The position numbers were made by a program, and so were the translations under genes. Below the pieces are notes generated by a model that had not been told where the DNA came from, ran no database searches, and saw nothing but the letters and a program-made list of their open reading frames with translations. Below, piece by piece: positions 1 to 8,234 of a stretch of 64,000 nucleotides of DNA (position 1 is its first letter; every line of letters starts with the position of its first letter). The DNA comes from Clostridiales bacterium. Its GTDB lineage: Bacteria > Bacillota > Clostridia > Oscillospirales > QAMX01. The stretch spans positions 47,451-111,450 of the forward strand of contig JAEDMJ010000001.1 in assembly GCA_016303065.1 (NCBI GenBank), given 5' to 3'.

Positions 1-162
1 GGTGAAGTTCACAATGTCCGAGCCGTATTTTCCGATGACCGCGTTTTCCGGATCGTCATGCTGTTCTTCCGTGTTGTTCGCAAGATCCACAATCAGGAAG
101 CACGCCCCGATGCAGACGGCAAGAGCCGCAGCAAGAATGACAAGTTTTACCCAGGGCTTCAT
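1..162 (-). CDS. N-terminus of DUF4340-like membrane-anchored protein (partial)
   Basis: Only the first 54 codons lie in the window; the gene runs off the left edge. The start ATG at 162 overlaps the stop of the GldG-like gene (ATGA, 4 bp) and is preceded by AAGGAG. The visible part begins MKPWVK and is followed by one hydrophobic segment (about residues 6-25), so this is a signal anchor with an extracytoplasmic body. In Clostridia the gene after a GldG-like gene in ABC-2 operons is usually a DUF4340 protein, and that call rests on position alone. Translational coupling suggests it belongs to the same complex. Confidence 0.55.
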   Translation of the reverse strand, partial: MKPWVKLVILAAALAVCIGACFLIVDLANNTEEQHDDPENAVIGKYGSDIVNFT

Positions 163-1655
163 CTGCGCTGTCTCCTTACGAACCAGACGACGAATCCGAT
201 TGCTATAAGCATGACCGGAATGACCGCCACAAGGACGATCGTCCAGGCCGTCTGGGCGGCGTCGCTCATGTCAAGAGTGCTGTTGGAAAGAGTGATGGTG
301 CGAATCGAAATGCTGTCGACGCGCTCGGTGCCGTAGGCAAGCGTGTTAAGCAGGACGTTGAGCGAACCCTCGGACGCGTAATTGTCCGCGAACATGAGCG
401 AGGACGAGAACCAGAAGAAGCGGCTGGAGGCGCTGTCGGAGACCTGTTCCTCAACAAGGACGCCCAGCGCAAACTTTCCGTCGATATCGCCTTCCACCTT
501 GTCATAGCTGTCAAGGTTTTCGGTGATGAGCTTGGAATAGGAGTTTTCGGACGTTTCCAGAAGCGTTGAGAAGCTGAGGGACGAACGGTAGCTGTCGATC
601 TGCCGGATCCCGTGTGCAAGCGGCACATAGACGTATGAGCCGTTGGCAATGAGGGGATCGGTTATCTCGTGGGAGACCTTGTTCGCAATGATGTTGAAGG
701 GCAGGCTGTAATAATAGCCGCTGGTCTCAAGCACAAGACCGTCGACCTTTTCAAGGCCGTAGGCTTCGCAGAGCTTTGCAAAAGTGGGACAGGCCGCCGC
801 GTCATAGCCGTAGTTTGTCAGGAAGACGATGGAACCGCCGCGCTCCATGTATGCCATGAGCTTGCCGAATTCATCTTCGGTAAGGTCCGAAGTCGGACTG
901 TTGATGAGAACGCAGTTGGCGTCCGCAGGGACGGCTTCCAGGGCGAGAAGGCTGTTTCCCTCCTCCAGCTTCACAATGGAATAGTTCTCGTCGGCGATAT
1001 ACTTCGACGCATAGGTCTCCAGGTCGCTTTCACCGTGTCCGCGAAGGAGATATATGACCGGAAGCTTGTTCGTAGTTACATAGTCGATGGCGTTCACGAC
1101 CGCATTTTCAGCGGAGAAAACGTCGTACGGAACATAGTTCAGTATCTGCTCATAGCTGTAACCGTACTGGTACATCAGCATATACGCGTTGTAAAGCGCA
1201 TCCTCGCTCCAGCTGAACATATCCCCGTAGTTGACGATCTTAAAGCGCTTTCCGCTCTCGAACACGAGACTGTTGGTGGCGGGCTCTTCTCCCTCATCAA
1301 CATATCTGTATATGAAAGTCGGATCCTTTTCCGGATAGATCTTCTTTACGGTTATCTTCGGGTTGAGCTCGGAAAACCTTTCAAGGAACTGTTCGATATA
1401 GATGTAATTTGTGTTGCTCTCGTCGATCCAGTGATAGATCGTTATATTTTCATCGAGCTTTTTCGCGATCTCTTCGGTCTGCTCCGTAAAATCATAGAGC
1501 TGCATCGTCGAAACGTCGGGCGTCGTGACAGAGGTCGGAAGAAGTCCGACAAGCACGTTGAGCGCCACGACGATCGCGATCACGATCACGCACACAATAA
1601 GCGAATAGCTTCCCGCGCGCACCGTGAGCTTTGTTCTCTGTGCGTTCTTTTTCAT
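159..1655 (-). CDS. GldG-like auxiliary protein of an ABC-2 transporter
   Basis: Protein of about 498 aa with a cytoplasmic Lys/Arg-rich start, an N-terminal membrane anchor (about residues 14-37), a large extracytoplasmic domain and a C-terminal membrane segment followed by RRQRR. The central LLRGHGES stretch and the following sugar-binding-like fold are typical of the GldG/ABC_transp_aux family, which sits with an ATPase and an ABC-2 permease. ATG 1655 is preferred over 1664 because GGAGG lies 8 nt upstream; it overlaps the permease stop (TGATG). The substrate is unknown. The family is best known from Bacteroidetes gliding, but Clostridia carry it widely without gliding. Confidence 0.8.
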   Translation of the reverse strand: MKKNAQRTKLTVRAGSYSLIVCVIVIAIVVALNVLVGLLPTSVTTPDVSTMQLYDFTEQTEEIAKKLDENITIYHWIDESNTNYIYIEQFLERFSELNPKITVKKIYPEKDPTFIYRYVDEGEEPATNSLVFESGKRFKIVNYGDMFSWSEDALYNAYMLMYQYGYSYEQILNYVPYDVFSAENAVVNAIDYVTTNKLPVIYLLRGHGESDLETYASKYIADENYSIVKLEEGNSLLALEAVPADANCVLINSPTSDLTEDEFGKLMAYMERGGSIVFLTNYGYDAAACPTFAKLCEAYGLEKVDGLVLETSGYYYSLPFNIIANKVSHEITDPLIANGSYVYVPLAHGIRQIDSYRSSLSFSTLLETSENSYSKLITENLDSYDKVEGDIDGKFALGVLVEEQVSDSASSRFFWFSSSLMFADNYASEGSLNVLLNTLAYGTERVDSISIRTITLSNSTLDMSDAAQTAWTIVLVAVIPVMLIAIGFVVWFVRRQRR

Positions 1656-2527
1656 CAGCTCCACCTCCGCTTCTCAAGGGACTGCACCGAAAGGAACAGG
1701 AACATGACCGTCACAGTGATAAAGTAGAAATAGACGGTCAGGTCGATGAGTCCGTCAAAGAGAATGTTCTCGATCATGTTGAACACGGCAAAAGACCCCA
1801 GCAGCGAGGAAAGCGCCGTCTCAAGTATGGTAGAGTCGATGAAGAACAGCGCAAGAACGCCGACTTCAAGGACGATGCCCACAATCAGCGCGATCGTCCA
1901 GTCCTTTGTCATGACCTTTACAAGCAGAGTCACAAGCGCAACAACAACAGTAAAAGCCGCCATCGAAGCAAGGCTCGAGGACTCGACAAGGCTTATGATC
2001 GACGACATAAGCAGAGCCATTAAAACCACGACAAAGCTTATGACCGCCGAAATGATCTGGCTGTCAGTCAGAGTGGAGATGAAAAGTCCGATGCTTATCA
2101 GCATCGCTCCCAGAAGGAAGAATATGAGTATGCCGGCATACGACGCAAGGAAGTTGACGTTGCCGTAAGCGGAAAAGATGAGCGGATAAAAGCAGAAAAC
2201 AAGGCACGGGATCCCGATAACCGTGATCATAGCCAGGTATTTTCCGAGAACGATATCCGCCATGGAGATCGGAGACGTGAAGAGAAGCTGATCGGTCCTG
2301 CTCTTTGTCTCCTCAGCCATGGAACGCATGGTAAGCACCGGAACGACCACAAGGTATGCCCAGATACCGCCGTTAAGGCTGTATTCAAAGCTTGAAAGGC
2401 TGTAGGCTCCGCCAAGGTTGTAAACACGCATGAAAAGCCCGACGACCAAAAGAATGACGGCAATGAAGATAAATCCCATCATTCCGGAGAACATTACCTT
2501 CATTTCCTTTTTATAAACGCTTCCCAT
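1655..2527 (-). CDS. ABC-2 type transporter permease
   Basis: A 290-aa polytopic inner-membrane protein with about six hydrophobic segments, starting MGSVYKKEMKVMFSGMMGF, the usual opening of ABC-2 permeases (cytoplasmic amphipathic stretch, then TM1). The segment with RSMAEETKSRTDQLLFT between TM2 and TM3 is the conserved cytoplasmic loop of this family. It begins directly after the ATPase stop and overlaps the GldG-like start, so the three are translated together. It would form the membrane channel energised by the ATPase at 2528-3577. Substrate unknown. Confidence 0.85.
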   Translation of the reverse strand: MGSVYKKEMKVMFSGMMGFIFIAVILLVVGLFMRVYNLGGAYSLSSFEYSLNGGIWAYLVVVPVLTMRSMAEETKSRTDQLLFTSPISMADIVLGKYLAMITVIGIPCLVFCFYPLIFSAYGNVNFLASYAGILIFFLLGAMLISIGLFISTLTDSQIISAVISFVVVLMALLMSSIISLVESSSLASMAAFTVVVALVTLLVKVMTKDWTIALIVGIVLEVGVLALFFIDSTILETALSSLLGSFAVFNMIENILFDGLIDLTVYFYFITVTVMFLFLSVQSLEKRRWS

Positions 2528-3577
2528 TTACCTGTTTTCCTCCTCACCGCCGGAGTTTTCTTTCCCGGAAGTCTCGTTGCTCTCCTCGGCCCCGGCATCC
2601 GAAGGCTCGTACTCGTACACGTCTTCCTGCTCCTGAGTCTTTTCGCCGGAGGTGTACTCGATGAACACTTCTTCAAGGCTGACCGTATCCTTTTTCATGC
2701 CGAGAACAGGTATTCTCGCCACCGCAAAGGCATAGGAAAGATCTTCGCGGATATCTTTTCCTGCAGGATATTCGATGCGGACGTCGACGCAGTCGGATTC
2801 GGAAGATTTTGAGAAGGCAAGTCCGACTTTCTCCCCGACGGTCTTCAGAATGACGGATCTGACGGCCTCGGACTTTCCCTTCACGGTCAGGAGCAGAAGC
2901 TCCTTTCCGTCGTTGGAGCCAAGGTTCTCCGTCGTGTTCTCGACGACAAGTCTGCCCTTGTTGATGATGAGGATGCTGTCGCAGATCTCGTTGACTTCCG
3001 TAAGGATGTGGCTCGAAAGTATGACGGTGTGGTCTTTTTTCAGCGATTTGATGAGCTCGCGAATCTCGATGATCTGAATCGGGTCAAGACCGACCGTCGG
3101 CTCGTCGAGAATGATAATATCCGGACCCCCGATGATCGCCTGTGCAAGTCCGACACGCTGTTTGTAGCCCTTTGAAAGGCTGCGAATAAGGCGGTCCTGA
3201 ACCTTTTCAAGACCGGTACGTTTGATAACCGTCGCTATCTCCCCGGGCCGTTCGCTCTTCGGGATCTTTTTAAGACCGGCACAGATGTCCAGATATTCTC
3301 TCGGCGTAAGTTCCTGATAGAGCGGCGGCTGCTCCGGCAGATAGCCGATGCAGCTTTTTGCCTTTTTGGCATCCTTGAAGATGTCATAGCCGTTGATCGT
3401 GACCGTGCCCGAAGTGGCCGCCAGATATCCGGTTATGATGTTCATCGTTGTGGACTTTCCCGCTCCGTTCGGTCCGAGAAAACCGTAGATCTTTCCGGGT
3501 TCGATCCTGAAGCTGATATTGTCCACAGCCTTGACTCCGCCGCTGTAGATCTTCGTCAGATTCTTTACCTCAATCAA
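2528..3577 (-). CDS. ABC transporter ATP-binding protein (ABC-2/Gld-type)
   Basis: Energises the adjacent permease. Walker A GPNGAGKST (residues 35-43), signature LSKGYKQR, Walker B IIILDEPTVGLDP and the H-loop SSHIL are all present. After the nucleotide-binding domain (about 230 aa) comes a C-terminal accessory domain and an acidic tail rich in E, S and G. I chose the TTG at 3577 because the protein then starts MIEVKNLTKIY, the standard family N-terminus, with a GGGGG Shine-Dalgarno 9 nt upstream. The frame stays open to 3634, but the extra residues look non-homologous. First gene of the operon, behind a good promoter at 3706-3734. Confidence 0.88.
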   Translation of the reverse strand: MIEVKNLTKIYSGGVKAVDNISFRIEPGKIYGFLGPNGAGKSTTMNIITGYLAATSGTVTINGYDIFKDAKKAKSCIGYLPEQPPLYQELTPREYLDICAGLKKIPKSERPGEIATVIKRTGLEKVQDRLIRSLSKGYKQRVGLAQAIIGGPDIIILDEPTVGLDPIQIIEIRELIKSLKKDHTVILSSHILTEVNEICDSILIINKGRLVVENTTENLGSNDGKELLLLTVKGKSEAVRSVILKTVGEKVGLAFSKSSESDCVDVRIEYPAGKDIREDLSYAFAVARIPVLGMKKDTVSLEEVFIEYTSGEKTQEQEDVYEYEPSDAGAEESNETSGKENSGGEEENR

Positions 3578-3705
3578 AACTTCATACCCCCGTTTTGTTA
3601 CCCGCAGAGCCGCAGTCCGCGGCTCTGTTTTCATCTTGAGTATAATAACCGTAAGTCCCGGCTTCGGTGTTACCCAAGGGTAAAACTATTGTGAATACTT
3701 CGTAA

Positions 3706-3734
3706 ATTATAGCATGAAATGCCAAAATATGCAA
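3706..3734 (-). promoter_or_regulatory. Sigma-A-type promoter for the ABC-2 operon
   Basis: On the minus strand TTGCAT (3734-3729), a 17-nt spacer and TATAAT (3711-3706). It lies about 130 nt upstream of the ATPase start and reads towards it. Confidence 0.7.
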
Positions 3735-3778
3735 TAGCTTTTACCTTTTGCCTCCCGCCGCGCCGTTCAGAAAACCAT

Positions 3779-3818
3779 AAAAACGCCCGATTTTCCGGGA
3801 TGCCGGAAAAAGCGTTTT
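3779..3818 (-). terminator. Terminator of the aldo/keto reductase gene
   Basis: Interrupted inverted repeat: AAAACGC at one end pairs with GCGTTTT at the other, and inside it TTTTCCGG pairs with CCGGAAAA. It starts 2 nt after the reductase stop codon and gives a T-rich end on the minus strand. Confidence 0.75.
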
Positions 3819-3819
3819 G

Positions 3820-4698
3820 TTATTCGGCGGCGGCAATGGCGTCCGCCGGAGCGTCTTCCGGAAGAAATCCGCTGAAGCCCAAACCCGAGATGCTTTCCAG
3901 CGTCTCCATATCCCCGTCCGAAATTTCAAAGTCAAACACTTCCGCATTTGACGCGATCCTCTCCGGCTTCAAAGACTTCGGAAGCGGAAGCACGTTTTCT
4001 TCAAGGGCATATCGTATGCAGAGCTGAGCAACGGTTTTCCCGTATTTCTCCGCAATGGCGGCAAGCGTTCCGTCGGAAAGCACCGCGCCCGATCCAAGCG
4101 GACTCCAGGCTTCGACGGTGATGCCCTTTTCCCGGCAGTATTTCGCAAGCAAAAGCTGGGAATACCCGGGGTGGAACTCAATCTGGTTTACCATCGGCAT
4201 GATGTCCGCGCGCTCTTCCAGCGCTTCAAGGTGCGGAACCTCAAAGTTTGAAACTCCGATGGCCCTGATCTTTCCGTCACGGTAAAGCTTTTCAAAGGCG
4301 CTCCAGGTCGAAGCGTTCAGCTCTTTCCAGTCCGGAGAGACCTTTTCCACGGCCGGCCAGTGGACGAGATACAGATCCACATAGTCCGTGCCGAGGTTTT
4401 TAAGGGAAGCTTCAAAAGTCTCGACCGTCTTTTGAAATCCGCGGAAGGAAACCCAGTGCTTCGTTGTAAGGAAGATATCCTCCCGCTTTACGCCCGATGC
4501 GCGGATTCCCTCTCCGACGCTCTCCTCGTTTCCGTATGCAAAGGCGGTGTCTATATGCCTGTATCCGAGACGCAGCGCGTTTTCGACGCTGACCTTGGCG
4601 GCCTGCCCGTTCTCGGTCTTCCAGGTTCCGTATCCGATGCACGGTATCTTCACACCGTTTGAAAGTGTAAAGCAGTCTGTAAGCTTTTTGAAATCCAT
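3820..4698 (-). CDS. Aldo/keto reductase (AKR, 2,5-diketogluconate reductase-like)
   Basis: A 292-aa cytosolic NAD(P)H-dependent carbonyl reductase. The AKR catalytic tetrad is visible: Asp and Tyr in HIDTAFAYGNE, Lys in TTKHWV, His in DLYLVHWP. The C-terminal PLPKSLKPERIASN is the NADPH-binding loop. Length and motifs fit the single-domain AKR3/5 type, and there is no Fe-S tail, unlike the AKR at 21643. It is a single gene between a hairpin at each end. The physiological substrate cannot be told from sequence. Confidence 0.88.
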   Translation of the reverse strand: MDFKKLTDCFTLSNGVKIPCIGYGTWKTENGQAAKVSVENALRLGYRHIDTAFAYGNEESVGEGIRASGVKREDIFLTTKHWVSFRGFQKTVETFEASLKNLGTDYVDLYLVHWPAVEKVSPDWKELNASTWSAFEKLYRDGKIRAIGVSNFEVPHLEALEERADIMPMVNQIEFHPGYSQLLLAKYCREKGITVEAWSPLGSGAVLSDGTLAAIAEKYGKTVAQLCIRYALEENVLPLPKSLKPERIASNAEVFDFEISDGDMETLESISGLGFSGFLPEDAPADAIAAAE

Positions 4699-4853
4699 GT
4701 CGGCAATTCCTCCGTATCCGGTGTTTAATCCCCTTGCCCGCGCAGGCTCTCGGGGCGCCGGGACTTTTTCCTATTATATATTCAAAAAGACCTTCTGTCA
4801 ACGGGACAATTCTCCGTTAAGACGCTCCCTCCCCCGGTTTTGCTCCAAAACCC

Positions 4854-4896
4854 AAAGCCGTCTGCCGGAAAACTGTTCCGGCAGACGGCTTTTTTT
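4854..4896. terminator. Strong hairpin terminator downstream of the MscS gene
   Basis: A 17-bp near-perfect stem (AAAGCCGTCTGCCGGAA and its complement) with a 5-nt loop and seven T on the plus strand. It separates the MscS gene (ending 4924) from the AKR gene and may act in both directions. Confidence 0.75.
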
Positions 4897-4923
4897 CCCT
4901 TGCTTTTTCCCGGCAAAGGGCTT

Positions 4924-5736
4924 TTATCTGTTTTCGCTGACGACGGAGATCCTTGCGGTTGCCGGCTGGATTCCCTTTTCCGCAAATCCGGCAAAGACGC
5001 GGTCAGTGACGTCAAACTTGAGATCCCAGTAATCCGCGCCGCTGCACCAGACGCGCAGCGTGAACTCTCTTCCGCACTCCGTGGCGTTGGTCTGGACAAC
5101 GACCGCCTCCGGCTCGGCAAGGACCCTTTGATCGGCGGCGGCGGCCAGCATTATCTCGCGGACGGTTCCGGCATCGGTGCCGTAGGCCACCGTGACGGGG
5201 ATGTCGACGCGCCTTGTCGCTTCGGAGCTGTAATTCACGACGTTGGCGTTCATCAGCGAGCCGTTGGGAACGGTGATGCGCTTGTTGTCAACAGTGATGA
5301 GCTTTGTGTAAAAAACGGTAATGTCGGAGACGGTTCCCTCGGCGCCCGTAGCAGAAATATAGTCCCCGACGCCGAAAGGCTTGAAAATGAGGATCATGAG
5401 TCCGCCCGCCAAATTGCTCAGCGCGCCCTGAAGAGCCAGACCGATCGCAAGGCCCGCGGCGGAGATCGCCGCAATAAGCGAAGACACGGGAACGCCGAGA
5501 ATCGCGACCACCGAAACGATCACGAGCGTCCAGATGACGATTTTAACAAGGCTGCGGGTGAAGCTCTGAACGGAAAGGTCCAGCTTTTTGAAGCCCTTGT
5601 TCTTCTGCATAAACTTTCCGGCAAGACGGACGACGACGATGCCCGCCACGAACACGAGCCCGGCAAACAGAATCTCCTTGCCGATATTCAGCAAACCGGA
5701 CAAAAGGCTTCCGAGCATCTTTTCCAAAAATACCAT
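4924..5736 (-). CDS. Small-conductance mechanosensitive channel, MscS family
   Basis: A 270-aa channel that opens under membrane tension and releases osmolytes during hypo-osmotic shock. Three hydrophobic segments precede the pore-lining helix, where the alternating Gly/Ala pattern (AAGLAIGLALQGALSNLAGG) and the following FKPFGVGDYI hinge are diagnostic; the soluble beta and alpha/beta vestibule follows. ATG 5736 is chosen because the family opens MVFLEKMLGSL and a purine-rich GGGAAGGGAAAG lies upstream. The open frame to 5892 adds a non-homologous leader and overlaps the promoter. Size matches E. coli MscS (286 aa). Confidence 0.88.
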   Translation of the reverse strand: MVFLEKMLGSLLSGLLNIGKEILFAGLVFVAGIVVVRLAGKFMQKNKGFKKLDLSVQSFTRSLVKIVIWTLVIVSVVAILGVPVSSLIAAISAAGLAIGLALQGALSNLAGGLMILIFKPFGVGDYISATGAEGTVSDITVFYTKLITVDNKRITVPNGSLMNANVVNYSSEATRRVDIPVTVAYGTDAGTVREIMLAAAADQRVLAEPEAVVVQTNATECGREFTLRVWCSGADYWDLKFDVTDRVFAGFAEKGIQPATARISVVSENR

Positions 5737-5789
5737 AATATGTATCTTTCCCTTCCCGATCCGACATACGCGGATTTTTTTCTGCAAAT

Positions 5790-5818
5790 ATTTTACCACA
5801 CTCCCTCCGGCAAAACAA
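5790..5818 (-). promoter_or_regulatory. Promoter for the MscS gene
   Basis: Minus strand TTGTTT (5818-5813), 17-nt spacer, TAAAAT (5795-5790), about 55 nt before the ATG at 5736. Confidence 0.55.
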
Positions 5819-5848
5819 GCCCGCGCAAACATATTTTCGCGGGACTTA

Positions 5849-5877
5849 TTGAAAAGTTTCCGTCTCTGTGCTATAAT
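5849..5877 (+). promoter_or_regulatory. Promoter for the mutarotase-like / HisA pair
   Basis: TTGAAA (5849-5854), 17-nt spacer, TATAAT (5872-5877). Lies 37 nt upstream of the ATG at 5914 and diverges from the MscS promoter. Confidence 0.75.
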
Positions 5878-5913
5878 CAACAAAATCCACAAAAGATAAC
5901 CGGAGGAAAAGAC

Positions 5914-6852
5914 ATGTCAGTCAGGATATACGAAAAAGAATACGCCCCATTCGGAAAAGTTCTCGCCATGGAAAACGATTTCGTCGAGCTCTGTGTCACG
6001 CTTGACGTCGGCCCCCGAATCATCCGCTTCGCCCAGCGCGGCGGTGAAAACTTCATGTTTGAAGACCGTGACGCAAGCGTTGTCAACCGCGGAGAGAAAT
6101 ACGACAGCTATTACGGCGAAAACGCCTATTGGCGGACCTACGGCGGACACCGCATATGGCTCACTCCGGAAATCGAGCCCAACACCTATTACCCCGACAA
6201 CGACCCCGTCGAATATTCCGTCAGCGGAAACAGCGTCACCTTCACTCCCCCGGAACAGGACGCAAACCAGGTCCTCGAGACTCTCACAGTAACGCTTGAA
6301 GAAAACGACGGAGTCGCCCAGGTCACAGCCACCGCCACAAACACCGCCGACGTTCCCCAGACCTTCGGTCTGTGGCAGATCTCCGTCATGTGCCCGAACG
6401 GTCTCGGCATTTTCCCCCAGAACACCCGCGACGCCGGACTTCTCCACAACCGCACTCTCTCCCTCTGGAGCTACGCCGATATGTCCGACCCCAGAGTCTG
6501 CTGGGGAAAGAACCTCATCTCTGTCCGCCAGGATCCCTCCGTTGACCGTGCTTTCAAGATCGGCGCGCCCAACGAGCGCGGCTGGCTGGCGTACCTTTGC
6601 CACAACGCGCTGTTCGTAAAGCGCTTCCCCTACTTTGCCGGTTCCGCATATCCGGACGACGGCTGCAACGGAGAGCTCTACACCAACGCAAAATTCCTGG
6701 AGATCGAAAGCCTTTCAAAGCTCGCCCCCGTAAACCCCGGCGACACGCTCTGCGCCACAGAAGTCTGGAGCATCACCCCGGACGTCGCTCCGGTCTGCGG
6801 CAAGGACATGGCCGCCCTTGAAAAGCTCGTGGCAGATTACATCGAGGAATAA
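5914..6852 (+). CDS. Galactose-mutarotase-fold protein (DUF4380-like), function unknown
   Basis: A 312-aa soluble beta-rich protein starting MSVRIYEKEYAPFG with GGAGG upstream. The early DVGPRIIRF and FMFEDRD stretches and the beta-sandwich pattern match aldose-epimerase-fold proteins grouped as DUF4380-like, which lack an assigned reaction. No signal peptide. The open frame extends to 4840, but that part is antisense to the MscS gene and is not coding. Its stop is 2 nt from the start of the HisA-like gene, so the two are co-translated and probably act on related sugar phosphates; that link is inference. Confidence 0.72.
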   Translation: MSVRIYEKEYAPFGKVLAMENDFVELCVTLDVGPRIIRFAQRGGENFMFEDRDASVVNRGEKYDSYYGENAYWRTYGGHRIWLTPEIEPNTYYPDNDPVEYSVSGNSVTFTPPEQDANQVLETLTVTLEENDGVAQVTATATNTADVPQTFGLWQISVMCPNGLGIFPQNTRDAGLLHNRTLSLWSYADMSDPRVCWGKNLISVRQDPSVDRAFKIGAPNERGWLAYLCHNALFVKRFPYFAGSAYPDDGCNGELYTNAKFLEIESLSKLAPVNPGDTLCATEVWSITPDVAPVCGKDMAALEKLVADYIEE

Positions 6853-6854
6853 AA

Positions 6855-7607
6855 ATGCTTTTCCGCCCGTGCATCGATCTTCACGGAGGCAAAGTCAAGC
6901 AGATAGTCGGTTCAACGCTTGAAACCGGCAGTCTTCGCGAGAACTTTGTGTCCGAAAAGCCCCCGGAATACTATGCCCGGCTTTTCGCTTCCCTCGGTCT
7001 GTCCGGCGGACACGTGGTCATGCTCGGCCCCGGAAACACCGAAGCGGCCCTTTCGGCCCTGCGCGCATACCCCGGCGGAATGTCCGTGGGAGGCGGCATA
7101 AGCGAAAAAAACGCTGCGCTCTTTCTCGAAAACGGAGCAAGCCAGGTCATCGTGACGTCGGCGCTTTTTCCCAACAGCCGCCTCGACATGGCGCGGGCCG
7201 CCCAACTCTCAAAAGCAATCGGCCCGGACAAGCTCATTTTCGACCTGAGCTGCGTTTCGTCGGAGGACGGCTGCCGCATTGCCTGCGACCGCTGGCGCAC
7301 CGTCACGGACGATTTTCTGACGACGGAGCTTCTTGCTGCCCTTGAACCCCTGTGCGCCGAGTTTCTCGTCCATGCCGTCGCAAGCGAAGGAAAGCGCGCA
7401 GGCGCCGATATGCGCGTTGCGGAAATCCTCACAGATTACGCTTCCCGGCCGCATCCGCGCCCGGTCACTTATGCCGGAGGGCTCTCCTCCGCCGGGGACG
7501 TCTCCGGCTTTCTTCTCCGGACCGAAAGGAAAGTCTGCTTCACGGTCGGAAGCGCTCTCGACATCTACGGCGGAAGTATTTCCCTGGCCGAACTGTCCCT
7601 ACTCTGA
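6855..7607 (+). CDS. hisA: HisA, eukaryotic-type ProFAR isomerase
   Basis: A 250-aa TIM-barrel predicted to isomerise ProFAR to PRFAR in histidine synthesis. The two acid/base aspartates are present (D8 in CIDLHGGKVKQ and D130 in LIFDLSC), as are the phosphate-binding loops GGGI (79-82) and VGSALDIYGG (231-240). From memory the sequence follows yeast HIS6 far better than bacterial HisA: KQIVG near the start, an NFVS plus EYYARL segment, VIVTSALF, DLSC, WRTVTD, and a YAGG barrel end. No other his gene is in the window. It is coupled to the mutarotase-like gene with a 2-nt gap. Confidence 0.82.
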   Translation: MLFRPCIDLHGGKVKQIVGSTLETGSLRENFVSEKPPEYYARLFASLGLSGGHVVMLGPGNTEAALSALRAYPGGMSVGGGISEKNAALFLENGASQVIVTSALFPNSRLDMARAAQLSKAIGPDKLIFDLSCVSSEDGCRIACDRWRTVTDDFLTTELLAALEPLCAEFLVHAVASEGKRAGADMRVAEILTDYASRPHPRPVTYAGGLSSAGDVSGFLLRTERKVCFTVGSALDIYGGSISLAELSLL

Positions 7608-7633
7608 ATTCACAAATTCTTTATTTTATACAG

Positions 7634-7662
7634 TTGCCTTTTTGTAGAAAATGTGCTACAAT
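7634..7662 (+). promoter_or_regulatory. Promoter for the small P-loop protein
   Basis: TTGCCT (7634-7639), 17-nt spacer, TACAAT (7657-7662), about 40 nt before the ATG at 7704. Confidence 0.6.
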
Positions 7663-7703
7663 AATTTCGTACCCGGAAATTACAATGTTTGGGGGAGATC
7701 ATC

Positions 7704-8114
7704 ATGATAAAGTGTATAGTCGGTCTTAAAGGCCACGGAAAAACCAAGCAGCTCATCGCAATGGTCAATGAAGCCGCCGAGAATGAAAGCGGAAGCCTCA
7801 TCTGCATCGAGAAGAGCCCGAAGCTCACCTACGACATAAACCACAAGTGCCGTCTCATCGACACGGTGGATTACAGGGTTTCCGGCTTTGAAAGCTTCTA
7901 CGGTTTTCTGTGCGGACTCTATTCCCAGAACTACGACATTACTTCAGTCTTTATCGACAGTCTCTATAAAATAACCGACGACTCCGACGCAGAGCACTCC
8001 CGTGAGTTTTTTGAAAAGCTTGAGTATCTCGCCGACCGCACCGGCATCAACTTCACCATCACCATCAGCGCAGAAGTTGACGAGCTTCCGGAGATCGCAA
8101 AGAAATACATCTGA
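7704..8114 (+). CDS. Small P-loop NTPase, function unknown
   Basis: A 136-aa protein starting MIKCIVGLKGHGKTKQ with GGGGGAG 7 nt upstream. GLKGHGKT (residues 7-14) is a Walker A motif, and SVFIDSLYKI about 60 residues later reads as Walker B. Compared with full P-loop ATPases it is very short and carries no extra domain. Proteins of this size in Clostridia are often labelled as generic ATP-binding proteins. It is monocistronic with its own promoter and terminator. I cannot assign a process. Confidence 0.75.
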   Translation: MIKCIVGLKGHGKTKQLIAMVNEAAENESGSLICIEKSPKLTYDINHKCRLIDTVDYRVSGFESFYGFLCGLYSQNYDITSVFIDSLYKITDDSDAEHSREFFEKLEYLADRTGINFTITISAEVDELPEIAKKYI

Positions 8115-8131
8115 GCCCGTTTTGTCCGGCG

Positions 8132-8176
8132 GACGCAGTTCACAGGATACTTCCTTTGAACTGCGTCCGTTTTTGT
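8132..8176 (+). terminator. Terminator of the P-loop protein gene
   Basis: 12-bp perfect stem GGACGCAGTTCA / TGAACTGCGTCC, 14-nt loop, followed by GTTTTTG. Confidence 0.85.
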
Positions 8177-8182
8177 TTCAGA

Positions 8183-8218
8183 AAAGCGTCCCCCGGCCAT
8201 TTGCGGGGAACGCTTTTT
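8183..8218. terminator. Bidirectional hairpin at the end of the DUF1540 gene
   Basis: AAAAGCGT plus CCCC pairs with GGGG plus ACGCTTTT, with A-run and T-run on opposite sides. It can terminate the minus-strand DUF1540 gene and back up the plus-strand terminator next to it. Confidence 0.65.
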
Positions 8219-8234
8219 TCCGGCGGAAATTTTC

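Noticed and set aside
4840..5913. Long plus-strand open frame leading into the mutarotase-like gene
   Set aside because: It is antisense to the MscS channel and crosses its promoter; the family start and GGAGG are at 5914.
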